Assembly: GCA_963823095.1 (NCBI GenBank)
Contig: CAWGKI010000001.1
Span: forward strand, 744,001 to 808,000
Direction of reading: 5' to 3'
DNA length: 64,000 nt
From: CAIVVT01 sp963823095
GTDB lineage: Bacteria > Acidobacteriota > Terriglobia > Bryobacterales > Bryobacteraceae
This document shows positions 17,976-25,776 of the stretch, one piece after another. The stretch's first letter is position 1. Every line of letters begins with the position of its first letter. Position numbers and translations under genes: made by a program. Below the pieces are notes generated by a model. The model saw only the letters and a program-made list of their open reading frames with translations, ran no database searches and was not told the DNA's origin.

Positions 17976-19034
17976 TCATCTTTGTCCGCCGTGCCCTTTG
18001 TGGTAAGCCGCCGTACGGACTCCGCCGGAGATCTCTCCGAGATTGCCCTTGAGCCGCACCACGATCTTGTGCAACTCCCCATCGGTCTCTGATGTAGCGC
18101 CGGGGTAAAAGCCGGCCAGGTATTGGCTTCTTTTCTGAGTCCTGAAATACTTGAGCACTTCCTGAAGTATGCTGTCTTCCACGGCATAACCAGGGAACGT
18201 TTTGCCTCCCGTAGTTTCTCCGAGGTTTGCGAAATCCAGAAGAGGTCTTCCGCTGACTAGGACCGGGAACAATGCGATGTCATAATACCTCGCCAGCCCT
18301 TCAACCTCCACCCAGCTATGCTGAGGCGGCTTGGCCGGCGGGAACTGGCAGTTTCTGGTGAAGTTGGAAAACAGGACCAACATGCGCGGCCGGCTGCCGG
18401 GGATCGTTACCGCGTCTTGAATTGTCTGAATGATTGCGTCCTCAGAGACACTCGGGACAAGCGGTAGCCGCGAAAGGTTAGCTATTGCCGCTTTCAACTG
18501 AGCCATGTCCGCAGTCGGCCGGGCCAGGCGATATGGGAAGTCGCTGAAGCCGTAGATCGAGAACCTCACGTTCTCGAGCTCTTCAAAGACGCGCAGATTG
18601 ACAACCCGTGGATTTATGTATTGTCTGAAGTCCCTGCCACAATCGAACAGCAGGATCACGTCGATAGGGGGGCCAGCCCCGTTCGTTCCCCTTCGCTCGA
18701 GGACTGCCACTCGCTGCGGCACGCCGTTATCGAGGATCTCGATGTCCTCCATGCCGAGCTCCGGCGCGTTACGTGACTTTAGACGTTTGTGTTCCTTGGA
18801 TGGGCGGAAGGTGAAGTCCAATGTCACCAATTTCGTTTCACTGAAAAAGACCGGCTGCGCGTCCACTCCTTCCGCAGCGCTGAGGCGCTTCAGGGGTGGC
18901 TGATCTTGAGCACTCAGGACGGGCGGAGCCAGGCACAATTGCACCAGTAATAGGCCCAATCCCAGATTGGTCGGCAATTGGCGCCCGCGAAGGTGATGTG
19001 GGCCGATTGTCACCGAGGTATGCGGCGCCGTCAT
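17976..19034 (-). CDS. VWFA-related secreted protein with degenerate MIDAS
   Basis: A 352-residue protein with an N-terminal hydrophobic segment (about 22-42) and an acidobacterial VWFA-related domain: a preceding IEILDNGVPQRVAVLERR strand typical of that family, then IDVILLFDCGRDF in the place of the usual D-x-S-x-S metal site. The two serines are lost, so metal-dependent ligand binding may be altered or absent. Its start overlaps the end of the thioredoxin-like gene by four bases (ATGA), so the two are translationally coupled. The likely location is periplasmic or membrane-tethered. Function is unknown; context suggests a partner of the cysteine-rich exported protein. Confidence 0.75.
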   Translation of the reverse strand: MTAPHTSVTIGPHHLRGRQLPTNLGLGLLLVQLCLAPPVLSAQDQPPLKRLSAAEGVDAQPVFFSETKLVTLDFTFRPSKEHKRLKSRNAPELGMEDIEILDNGVPQRVAVLERRGTNGAGPPIDVILLFDCGRDFRQYINPRVVNLRVFEELENVRFSIYGFSDFPYRLARPTADMAQLKAAIANLSRLPLVPSVSEDAIIQTIQDAVTIPGSRPRMLVLFSNFTRNCQFPPAKPPQHSWVEVEGLARYYDIALFPVLVSGRPLLDFANLGETTGGKTFPGYAVEDSILQEVLKYFRTQKRSQYLAGFYPGATSETDGELHKIVVRLKGNLGEISGGVRTAAYHKGHGGQR

Positions 19035-19546
19035 GGTGATTTCCTCAGAATCTCCAGGAACGCAGATTCGTCTGAAGATCGCATCGCACCCTGCCAGCTA
19101 GACACCACCCTCCCCTGCCGGTTGACTAACAACACGGTTGGGGTGGCCCGAATGCCGAGGCGCGCCTCCACGGCTGGGATGATTTTATCAACTTCGATCA
19201 AGTTTGCGCTGAGGAATCTTGACAGTTCTTCCTCCGTGTCAGCCGATACCGCAATCAGTTGAAATGCCGCCTTTGTCGCTTTGTGTAGTGTGCTGACCTT
19301 CTGGTACAGCGGCACGCTCTCCTTGCACCAGTGGCAGCGAGTTGAGAGAACAACCACCACCGTCTGAGGCGCTCGCTCCCAGATCACGTCCTTCAGGGCT
19401 ATGGTTTCCCCACGCAACGGCGAAACGGCCGAATCTCGCGAAGCCCCGTGCGTCAGAGCCTGGTTCTTAATCAGAACCCAGGCGCTTATGCAGGAAACAG
19501 CAATCAACGCGACATATGTCACTCGTTCGAGCAACCTCACAAGCAA
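19031..19546 (-). CDS. Membrane-anchored TlpA/redoxin-like thiol-disulfide oxidoreductase
   Basis: A 171-residue protein with one N-terminal transmembrane segment (about 10-26) followed by a thioredoxin fold. The redox motif is Cys71-His-Trp-Cys74 after the hydrophobic strand VVVVLST, and the cis-proline loop is ATPTVLLV. This is the TlpA/ResA/redoxin arrangement, with the active site facing the periplasm. Trp-His-type CxxC centres fit either reduction or oxidation of partner disulfides. It overlaps the upstream cysteine-rich gene by ten bases and the downstream VWFA gene by four, so all three should be made together. The adjacent 20-cysteine exported protein is the obvious candidate substrate, by inference. 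Confidence 0.85.
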   Translation of the reverse strand: MLVRLLERVTYVALIAVSCISAWVLIKNQALTHGASRDSAVSPLRGETIALKDVIWERAPQTVVVVLSTRCHWCKESVPLYQKVSTLHKATKAAFQLIAVSADTEEELSRFLSANLIEVDKIIPAVEARLGIRATPTVLLVNRQGRVVSSWQGAMRSSDESAFLEILRKSP

Positions 19547-20046
19547 TGTCGTGCTCCGCTATAGCAGCAGTCGGTGCAGCATTGATAAATGTACAGCGCA
19601 TCATTTGTACAACTTCTGTTATATTGACCACACGCACTGTTGCAATCTTGCTTTTCGAGGCTGCAAGCGTTGAGGCATGATTGGTCGCCCGGCGCACAGT
19701 TCGCCGTACACACAGAATAGGCCCCAGCGCAATTCGTCTTACAAGCAGTCCATTGCTGGTTACAGTCGTTCAGGGCAGCCGAATACGTAGAACTACAGCA
19801 TGGCTGGCAATCGCCACCATAAGTACAGCCGTAGCAGTCCTGTGGTAGTATGCTAGGCGTCTGTCCGGTCTGTCCCGATGTGGCCAGGGCGGAGATCGTC
19901 AGTATTAGCGTGATCAAGGTAAGCACAGCCAGGCGAATCGGTTTCCAAGCGCTCCCAAGGCGGGGGGCCTGGGAAGAATTGTGGAAGTGTGGTTCTGAAT
20001 TCACGGCCCGATTGTGTGCCTGCCATGAAACTATGTCAAGCCTCAT
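19537..20046 (-). CDS. Exported protein with CX3CX6 cysteine array, no family recognised
   Basis: A 169-residue protein with a hydrophobic signal or anchor at about 38-56 and 20 cysteines in the last 99 residues. Between residues 80 and 161, cysteines follow an 11-residue register (positions 0 and 4 of each unit): 80, 84, 95, 102, 106, 113, 117, 124, 128, 135, 139, 146, 157, 161. Only two register positions (91 and 150) are Ala instead. In a helix this would put the cysteines along one face; a Pro-Gly at 119-120 could form a hairpin. I do not recognise the family. The start is uncertain: the ATG at 20046 is used, with a GTG at 20004 possible. The open frame extends further up only by running into a cstA relic. 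Confidence 0.7.
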   Translation of the reverse strand: MRLDIVSWQAHNRAVNSEPHFHNSSQAPRLGSAWKPIRLAVLTLITLILTISALATSGQTGQTPSILPQDCYGCTYGGDCQPCCSSTYSAALNDCNQQWTACKTNCAGAYSVCTANCAPGDQSCLNACSLEKQDCNSACGQYNRSCTNDALYIYQCCTDCCYSGARHCL

Positions 20047-20169
20047 TAATATACATAAAAAAGTACGAATGGCCTGCACAAGATAAGGGCAGTAGGTCAG
20101 TTCCCGGCCTGTCGACCCAGGGCTGGGGTGGGTGTCAGCGCAGGCACACCGATCCGCTCGCCGTTCCCG

Positions 20170-20225
20170 GGGCGTGATGCGCCGGTCGTCGAGCGCCAAG
20201 GGCTTCGCGGCGATGAATGCGCAGT
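20170..20225 (-). pseudogene. Relic of cstA 5' coding sequence
   Basis: About 55 bases match 17703-17757 inside cstA with roughly four mismatches and in the same orientation. Translated, both read A-F-I-A-A-K-x-L-A-L-D-D-R-R-(V/I)-T-P. Homology fades on both sides. It is too short to be functional and does not start a protein. The cysteine-rich/redoxin/VWFA cassette lies between this relic and the intact cstA, suggesting a partial duplication or an insertion next to an older second copy. Confidence 0.7.
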
Positions 20226-20275
20226 CAGACCCTGAGCACGAGCAAGCAATACACTGGATTACTTGGGGAGCACCG

Positions 20276-21325
20276 ATGCATCTTGACTATTCATTGCTCG
20301 AAGGCGCGTACCTGCGCGATCTGTTGGATCAGCCTCGCGCCTTGGCCGACACTTTGCGCGGCCTCAAGGTAGGGACCGCACTGCGTCAGATCCAGAAGCA
20401 ACTGGCCGAGGGCGAATTCCAGCGCGTCCTTCTGACCGGCATGGGCTCGTCCTTCCACGCCTTGCACGGCTTGGAACTGGAGCTGCGCCACGGCGGATAC
20501 ACCGCCTTTTCCGTCGAGACTTCGGAGCTGATTTGCTACCATCTCGAATTGCTCGGGCCCAAGACCCTGGTGATCGCGGTGTCGCAGTCGGGCCACAGCG
20601 TGGAGATGGTCCGATTGCTCGAAGCCAACCACGGACAATCTACGGTCATTGCCGCTACGAACACGCCCGATAGCCCGCTCGCTTTGCAGGCCAACGCCGT
20701 GGTCTTGACCCATGCAGGCGAGGAGTTTTCCGTCTCCTGCAAGACCTACGTGACCGGGTTGATGGCGCTGGCATGGCTGGGAGACGTGCTTTGCGGGGAG
20801 GACCTCGTCCAAAGCAGCGCGGATCTCGACCAGGCCTGCCCGCTGACGGAGGAATACCTGCAAGGTTGGCGCGATCACGTTCAGGCTCTCGTCCAAGCTC
20901 TCGATGGCGTGCGCAACTGCTTTCTAGCCGGACGCGGTACTTCTCTGGCCGCCGTCGGGACGGGTGCGCTCATTACGAAAGAGGCGGCGCATTTCCCTTG
21001 CGAAGGACTCAGCAGCGCGGCGTTCCGCCATGGGCCGCTCGATATGGTGGGCCAGGGCTCGTACGTACTGGTCTTTGAGGGCGACCCGAAAACGAGCGCT
21101 CTGAATGTGAGCTTGCGCGATTACGTCCTGTCCCTGGGAGGCAAGAGCGGCTTGGCAGGCGAGCATTCCGAGACGCCGGCGCTACGGCTGCCCGCGGCTC
21201 CGGCATCGGTCCGGCCGATTCTGGAGATCCTCCCGGTCCAGATGATGACGCTCGCGCTGGCGTCGCTCGCGGGCCGGCGTCCCGGAGTGTTTGACCGGGT
21301 CACCAAAATCACGTCCGTCGAGTAA
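20276..21325 (+). CDS. Double-SIS-domain sugar isomerase/deglycase-like protein
   Basis: A 349-residue protein with two SIS (sugar isomerase) domains. The first carries LLTGMGSSFHALHGLELEL and the Ser-rich phosphosugar loop VIAVSQSGHSVEMVRL; the second has FLAGRGTSLAAVGTGALITKEAAH and AAFRHGPLDMV, matching the isomerase half of GlmS and the AgaS/FrlB group. No glutaminase domain is present, so it probably acts on phosphorylated amino sugars or fructosamine-type adducts in the cytoplasm. I chose ATG 20276, which starts at the conserved region; an upstream ATG (20213) lies within the cstA relic. Confidence 0.85.
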   Translation: MHLDYSLLEGAYLRDLLDQPRALADTLRGLKVGTALRQIQKQLAEGEFQRVLLTGMGSSFHALHGLELELRHGGYTAFSVETSELICYHLELLGPKTLVIAVSQSGHSVEMVRLLEANHGQSTVIAATNTPDSPLALQANAVVLTHAGEEFSVSCKTYVTGLMALAWLGDVLCGEDLVQSSADLDQACPLTEEYLQGWRDHVQALVQALDGVRNCFLAGRGTSLAAVGTGALITKEAAHFPCEGLSSAAFRHGPLDMVGQGSYVLVFEGDPKTSALNVSLRDYVLSLGGKSGLAGEHSETPALRLPAAPASVRPILEILPVQMMTLALASLAGRRPGVFDRVTKITSVE

Positions 21326-21329
21326 AGTT

Positions 21330-22250
21330 CTACCACTGCTCGATCGTCTTATAGCGAGTGCGGGTGCGGAGCATCTCCTCGTGCAGATCCTTCACCAGAG
21401 GGATCACCTTGACGGAGAACGAATCGTTCTTGATTTCGCGAGACGGGACGTACATCAGTCCGCGGAAATCGCACATGTTCATGGCGCCGATGTGGGGCAC
21501 ACTGTCGATCGCGAGGCTCGTCCCATCCACCAGAAACCGGCACTTCTCCATGCGGATTTCTTTCTTCAGCATCGGCGGGAGCATGTACTGCCCCGCATCG
21601 CGCGGACGTTCGAACGGTACCCATTCGGCCGTCAGACGGTTGGCATGGAATTGGATATTCTGGTCGATCTTCGAGCCCTTCGTCAGGTTCTCGACGATTA
21701 CCCGCCAGCTGTCCTTGCTGCCCTCCACTGCGCTGATGGACACCGCTATCCGGTCGTTGGCGTCCACCTGAATATCGGGCAGCATCTTGATGGAGCCGGG
21801 CCGGGTTGCGATTCTGGCGACGTACTGCACATAACCGGCGCGGATCTCGCCGCGGATTCCGGCCTGCAAGAAGTCCTGGTCATCGCGCAGCAGCCCGCCG
21901 ATGCCGACCCACTGCGCCAGCCCGACATCGGTCTTGCCCGGCTTGCCCATATCGGGCACCGTCCACTCCGCGCTCACGCCGCCGATCATAGGCTTGGGCG
22001 AATCCTTGAAGTCGGATGCGACCGCGTAGCCCGCCCAGTTTCGGGCTTCCAGTACATCGCCGACGGAGTCCTTGATTTCGTACTTGGTCTTGACCGCTTT
22101 GAGGGCGGGATCGTCAGATCCACCACCCAAGCCCGCCAGGGCGCCGGTTGAACTGAGGAGGAAAATGAATCCAACAACCACTAGCAAGCCGGCGCAGGTT
22201 GCTTCGCGCCGGAGCGCTCGGACCGATTCACCGAAGACCTTACGTGTCAA
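21330..22250 (-). CDS. G1-family (eqolisin-like) glutamic peptidase, exported
   Basis: A 306-residue protein with an N-terminal signal or anchor (about 19-38). The mature part resembles peptidase family G1: NWAGYAV near the start, SAEWTVPDM, an AQWVGIGG strand, a Gln in DFLQAGI and a Glu in LTAEWVPFERP. In characterised eqolisins the catalytic dyad is one Gln and one Glu in just these settings, on a beta-sandwich. The family acts at acid pH and was first known from fungi, with bacterial members later. It ends 4 bases after the SIS gene on the opposite strand (convergent). Catalytic activity is inferred from motifs; the C-terminal 60 residues are not recognised. Confidence 0.72.
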   Translation of the reverse strand: MTRKVFGESVRALRREATCAGLLVVVGFIFLLSSTGALAGLGGGSDDPALKAVKTKYEIKDSVGDVLEARNWAGYAVASDFKDSPKPMIGGVSAEWTVPDMGKPGKTDVGLAQWVGIGGLLRDDQDFLQAGIRGEIRAGYVQYVARIATRPGSIKMLPDIQVDANDRIAVSISAVEGSKDSWRVIVENLTKGSKIDQNIQFHANRLTAEWVPFERPRDAGQYMLPPMLKKEIRMEKCRFLVDGTSLAIDSVPHIGAMNMCDFRGLMYVPSREIKNDSFSVKVIPLVKDLHEEMLRTRTRYKTIEQW

Positions 22251-22342
22251 ACGGCTCTCCTTCGGCGCGGTTCACGGCTCGCGCCCTTTCCGCATGCTAA
22301 TACAACGGCTGGCGGCCTGTCCCGGAGCAACTTCGTCGTCTG

Positions 22343-23014
22343 CTAGCCGAACAGGTAATTCGCCAGCATCAGCTTCATCTCGGCGATGACGCGGAGCCGA
22401 TCGGAGACAGTCTCCTGAGTGTAGGCGTAAGCGATCAGCCGTTCGCCGGTTTCGATCAGGACGCGCAGCTTGAGATCGAGATCGCCGCTCTGCTTCACGC
22501 CGAGCCGTTTCATCAGGAACCAGCGGACCAGGGCCGCGGGACCGGAGTCGGGCTCGGCCTGACTCTTGCGCGCCTGCGCGCTGACGTGGCGGCCTAGCGC
22601 GATGGCGCGAAAGTCCGGCCGCTCGTCGAGGAAGGCCACGTAGGCGTCGATCACCCGGCTAAGGAACGTGGGACCGTCGGCCAGAGCCAGCTTCGCCACG
22701 CTGCGCAGCAGGGCCGATTTGAAGTCCTGCATGTGACGCACCGCGATGGCGTCGATGATCGATTGCTTGTCCGGGAAGAAGCGGTACAACCCGCCGACCG
22801 AAATGCCCGCCTCTTTGGCCACCAGGCTGGTGGTGATGTCTTCGACGGGCATCCGGCTAAGCAGAGCCGAGGCCGCGGCAAAGATTTGCTGGACGGTGCC
22901 GGCGCTACGTCCCTGAACCGGCTTGCGGCGTACGGCTACGGCACCGGGTCCTACGCCCTCGCTCTCCGCGGGCTGCGATTTTGCCGTTACCGCTTGTGGC
23001 ATAAACCCTCCCAT
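22343..23014 (-). CDS. TetR-family transcriptional regulator
   Basis: A 223-residue regulator. After a flexible start of about 35 residues comes a typical TetR helix-turn-helix: IFAAASALLSRMPVEDITTSLVAKEAGISVG then LYRFFPDKQSIIDAI-like recognition helix. The C-terminal all-helical ligand domain resembles the TetR_C group used for lipophilic ligands. It is divergent from hpnH, with a GTGGGGC-class palindrome between them, so control of hopanoid genes is possible but not shown. An internal ATG at 23002 is an alternative start. Confidence 0.87.
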   Translation of the reverse strand: MGGFMPQAVTAKSQPAESEGVGPGAVAVRRKPVQGRSAGTVQQIFAAASALLSRMPVEDITTSLVAKEAGISVGGLYRFFPDKQSIIDAIAVRHMQDFKSALLRSVAKLALADGPTFLSRVIDAYVAFLDERPDFRAIALGRHVSAQARKSQAEPDSGPAALVRWFLMKRLGVKQSGDLDLKLRVLIETGERLIAYAYTQETVSDRLRVIAEMKLMLANYLFG

Positions 23015-23036
23015 TGGTACAGCACCCCAGCCGTCC

Positions 23037-23134
23037 GTGGGGCGGACTTCAGTCCGCGACCGGCTTCAGCCGGTCCTGGTCGAGAAGCAGCCTGGGCGGG
23101 ACTGAAGTCCCACGCGGACTGAAGTCCGCCCCAC
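23037..23134. repeat. GTGGGGC-class modular palindrome, copy B
   Basis: A 98-bp element with the same ends as copy A. Its stems use TTCA/TGAA centres: GCGGAC-TTCA-GTCCGC, ACCGGC-TTCA-GCCGGT, GGGAC-TGAA-GTCCC and GCGGAC-TGAA-GTCCGC. It lies between the divergent TetR and hpnH genes, so it is not just a terminator. Confidence 0.85.
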
Positions 23135-23209
23135 ATGATTGACTTTATCTCATTGTGAATGGTAAAAGCGAAAGAGAGTTCGCGTTCGCGATTTTGTAGA
23201 ACAACCCTT

Positions 23210-24349
23210 ATGCCAGTTCCGGTTTCTCAGATGTGGACGGTAGCCACTTACGTCCTGAAGCAGCGTTTTCAGGGCCGTAAGAAGTACCCGCTGGTGCTGA
23301 TGCTGGAACCGTTGTTCCGCTGCAATCTCGCCTGCGCGGGTTGCGGCAAGATCCAGTATCCCGGCCATGTCCTGAAACTGAATCTCTCGCCCGAGGAATG
23401 CTTCAAAGCGGTGGATGAGTGCGGCGCTCCGATGGTTTCCATCCCCGGCGGCGAGCCGCTGATGCACCCTCAAATTCAGGAGATCGTCGAGGGCCTGATC
23501 GCGCGCAAGAAGTACATCTACCTCTGCACCAACGCGCTGCTGCTCAAAGAGAAGATCGGACTTTTCAAACCCAGCAAGTACCTGACGTTCTCCGTGCACA
23601 TGGACGGGCAGCGCGAGCACCACGACTTCTCGGTCTGCAAGGAAGGCGGCTACGACCTCGCGGTGGCCGGTATCAAGGTGGCCGTGGAGCGGGGCTTCCG
23701 CGTGACCACGAACACCACGCTGTTCGACGGCGCGAATCCGAAGAGCGTCCGTGCGTTTTTCGACGAAATGATGGAACTGGGCGTCGAGGGGATGATGCTC
23801 TCGCCCGGCTACGCCTACGACAAGGCGCCCAATCAGAGCAGCTTCCTCGGCAAGGCGCGCACGAAGAGCCTGTTCCGCACGATCCTTTCGAACCGCAAGA
23901 AAGACTGGATCTTCAACCAATCGCCGCTGTTCCTCGAGTTCCTGATGGGCGACCGCGAGTATGCCTGTACGCCGTGGGGCATGCCGACCTACAACCTGTT
24001 CGGCTGGCAGAAGCCCTGCTACTTGCTTCAGGACGGGTATGCCGAGACCTTCGAAGAACTCATGTCCGCCACCGAGTGGCACAGATACGGCTCGGAGTCC
24101 GGCAACCCGAAGTGCGCGAACTGCATGGTGCACAGCGGCTTTGAAGCCTCCGCGGTCAACGACACGTTCTACTCCTGGAAGGGGTTCACTGCGACAGTTC
24201 GTGCGACGTTCTCGTTCAAGTATCCGAGCAGGAAGGCGCTGGAAGACCTCGACCGGTTTTCTCTGAATCCTTCGAAGCCATCGCCCGCGGCCGCGGGTCT
24301 GGTGCAGATCGAAACCGGCCAATCGGAAGTGGGAGCGTCGCGCTCCTAA
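23210..24349 (+). CDS. hpnH: Adenosyl-hopene transferase HpnH (radical SAM)
   Basis: A 379-residue radical-SAM protein. The iron-sulfur motif is Cys38-x3-Cys42-x2-Cys45 (FRCNLACAGCGK), followed by SIPGGEPLMHP, and the C-terminal region carries HpnH-like CxxW-G-M-P-T-Y-N and Cys-rich segments. HpnH joins the 5'-deoxyadenosyl group to diploptene, the first step of C35 bacteriohopanepolyol synthesis. The ATG at 23210 is used because the protein family starts with P-V-P-V-S-Q-M-W; the longer frame upstream has no match. No squalene-hopene cyclase or other hpn gene is in the window; a small conserved-looking gene follows 34 bases downstream. Confidence 0.93.
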   Translation: MPVPVSQMWTVATYVLKQRFQGRKKYPLVLMLEPLFRCNLACAGCGKIQYPGHVLKLNLSPEECFKAVDECGAPMVSIPGGEPLMHPQIQEIVEGLIARKKYIYLCTNALLLKEKIGLFKPSKYLTFSVHMDGQREHHDFSVCKEGGYDLAVAGIKVAVERGFRVTTNTTLFDGANPKSVRAFFDEMMELGVEGMMLSPGYAYDKAPNQSSFLGKARTKSLFRTILSNRKKDWIFNQSPLFLEFLMGDREYACTPWGMPTYNLFGWQKPCYLLQDGYAETFEELMSATEWHRYGSESGNPKCANCMVHSGFEASAVNDTFYSWKGFTATVRATFSFKYPSRKALEDLDRFSLNPSKPSPAAAGLVQIETGQSEVGASRS

Positions 24350-24383
24350 GCACGCCGCGGCAAGAAGGAAGCGTCTGAGTACC

Positions 24384-24767
24384 ATGAGCCAGGAATCCAC
24401 CGCACACCGCCAGTCCCCGCAAGGCCTCTCCATCCAGACCGCGGACGAAGTAGAACTGCGCGCGGCGCTCGAACAAGCCTTCGACTACCGCGGCGACGTC
24501 ACCATCGTACGCACGGACGGAACTAAGGTTGAGGGCTACATCTTCGATCGAAAGACGGGCAGAAGCCTGGTGGACTCATTCGTGCGCATCATCCCCGCCG
24601 ACCGCAACGTCAAGCTCTCCATCCCCTACTTCGACATTGCGGGACTCACCTTCACAGGCCGCGATGCCGCGGCCGGAAAGAGCTGGGAGGCGTGGGTGAA
24701 GAAGTACTTCGAGAAGAAAGCCGCCGGCGAAAAGAACATCGAGCTGAACCCCGAAAGCCTGGATTAA
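24384..24767 (+). CDS. Small conserved-looking protein downstream of hpnH
   Basis: A 127-residue soluble protein of unknown function, probably in an operon with hpnH (34-base gap). It has a central strand pattern DVTIVRTDGTKVEGYIFDR followed by a partner pattern VRIIPADRNVKLSIPYFDIAGLTFTG, which looks like a small beta-barrel of the SH3/Sm-like kind. A basic C-terminal helix (SWEAWVKKYFEKK) follows. No signal peptide or cysteines. By position it may assist hopanoid synthesis or bind RNA or lipid; this is a guess from context. Confidence 0.65.
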   Translation: MSQESTAHRQSPQGLSIQTADEVELRAALEQAFDYRGDVTIVRTDGTKVEGYIFDRKTGRSLVDSFVRIIPADRNVKLSIPYFDIAGLTFTGRDAAAGKSWEAWVKKYFEKKAAGEKNIELNPESLD

Positions 24768-24813
24768 CGCCTGGGGCCGATTCGAATACCCGGACCTTCC
24801 TCGACAAGAGCCC

Positions 24814-24910
24814 TGTGGCGCACGATTCATCGTGCTACGTCGACGCTCGTGTCGACGTCCGGCAAACGGCGGCATGAATGCCGCCACGGCACGATGAATC
24901 GTGCGCCACA
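24814..24910. repeat. TGTGGCG-class palindrome, copy P2
   Basis: A 97-bp element with stems GCACGA-TTCA-TCGTGC at one end, GGCGGCA-TGAA-TGCCGCC in the middle and GCACGA-TGAA-TCGTGC at the other end. Compared with P1 and P3, the C-G pairs next to the centre have become A-T pairs on both sides of the stem, a compensatory change. Confidence 0.87.
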
Positions 24911-24986
24911 AATGCTATGCGCTCCCCGCTCCCGCGGCCTTCAGAATCGAACACCACATCGGGCAGAATGGAATGGAGGTGCCCAA

Positions 24987-25616
24987 GTGAGCGACTGGAT
25001 TGACATCAGCATGCCCGTTCATAGCGGCATGGTGGTCTGGCCCGGTGACAGTGGCGTCCGCGTTGAGCGGACCATGTTGCTGGAAAACGGCGACCCGTTC
25101 AACCTCACTGAGTGCAATTTCACCGCGCACACCGGGACACACATGGACGCGCCCCGTCATTACTTGCCTCAGGGCGTCGCGATAGACGCGCTCGCGTTGG
25201 ACGCTGTCTTAGGCCCATGCCGGGTCATCGAAATCCACGACGGGGAGGCGGTCCGGACCGCGGAGCTGCCCGATAGTTTGCAGCGTGGCGAGAGGGTCCT
25301 GTTCAAGACTGAGAACTCCTCCAAATACATTCACTTGCATAAGTTTTGCGAGAAGTTTGTTTACATCTCGAAAGAAGCGGCGGAAGCTCTGGTTGCTGCC
25401 GGCGTGCAGACTGTCGGCATCGACTATCTCTCAGTGGGAGGCTTTTACCACGACACGGCGGAGACCCACCTGATCCTGCTTGGAGCAGGCATATGGATCA
25501 TCGAAGGGCTCGATCTCTCGGGCGTCGAACCAGGACGCTACGAACTCGCCTGCCTGCCTCTGCGCCTCGCCGGTGCAGACGGCGCGCCAGCGCGGGCCGC
25601 ACTCCGGAAGCTGTAG
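24987..25616 (+). CDS. Cyclase-family metal-dependent hydrolase (kynurenine-formamidase-like)
   Basis: A 209-residue protein of the cyclase/KynB fold with the metal-binding motif HTGTHMDAPRHY (HxGTHxDxPxH) near residue 47 and VGIDYLSVGGF with a further His in the C-terminal half. The family hydrolyses N-formylkynurenine, other amides or lactones using a divalent metal. The GTG at 24987 is preferred: it is preceded by GGAGGTG at good spacing and puts the first conserved residues (DWIDISMPV) at the N-terminus. The frame extends upstream only through palindrome P2. No tryptophan-catabolic gene is beside it, so the substrate is open. Confidence 0.82.
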   Translation: MSDWIDISMPVHSGMVVWPGDSGVRVERTMLLENGDPFNLTECNFTAHTGTHMDAPRHYLPQGVAIDALALDAVLGPCRVIEIHDGEAVRTAELPDSLQRGERVLFKTENSSKYIHLHKFCEKFVYISKEAAEALVAAGVQTVGIDYLSVGGFYHDTAETHLILLGAGIWIIEGLDLSGVEPGRYELACLPLRLAGADGAPARAALRKL

Positions 25617-25776
25617 GGCGGACGCCCTCGTCCGCGGACCGGTCGAGATGGTCTTCGAATGGCGCGACAAGGGGGTCGCGCGCGGGTCAGGGGACCCGCA
25701 CCGCTACACAAAGCAATCGGGCGCACCCTTTTGGCTGCGCCCGATGAAAGCCTGGCGATTCTGAACGGATGTATTT

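Noticed and set aside
23150..24433. A 427-codon open frame on the minus strand
   Set aside because: Antisense over hpnH; no recognised motif and Arg/Glu-rich composition.
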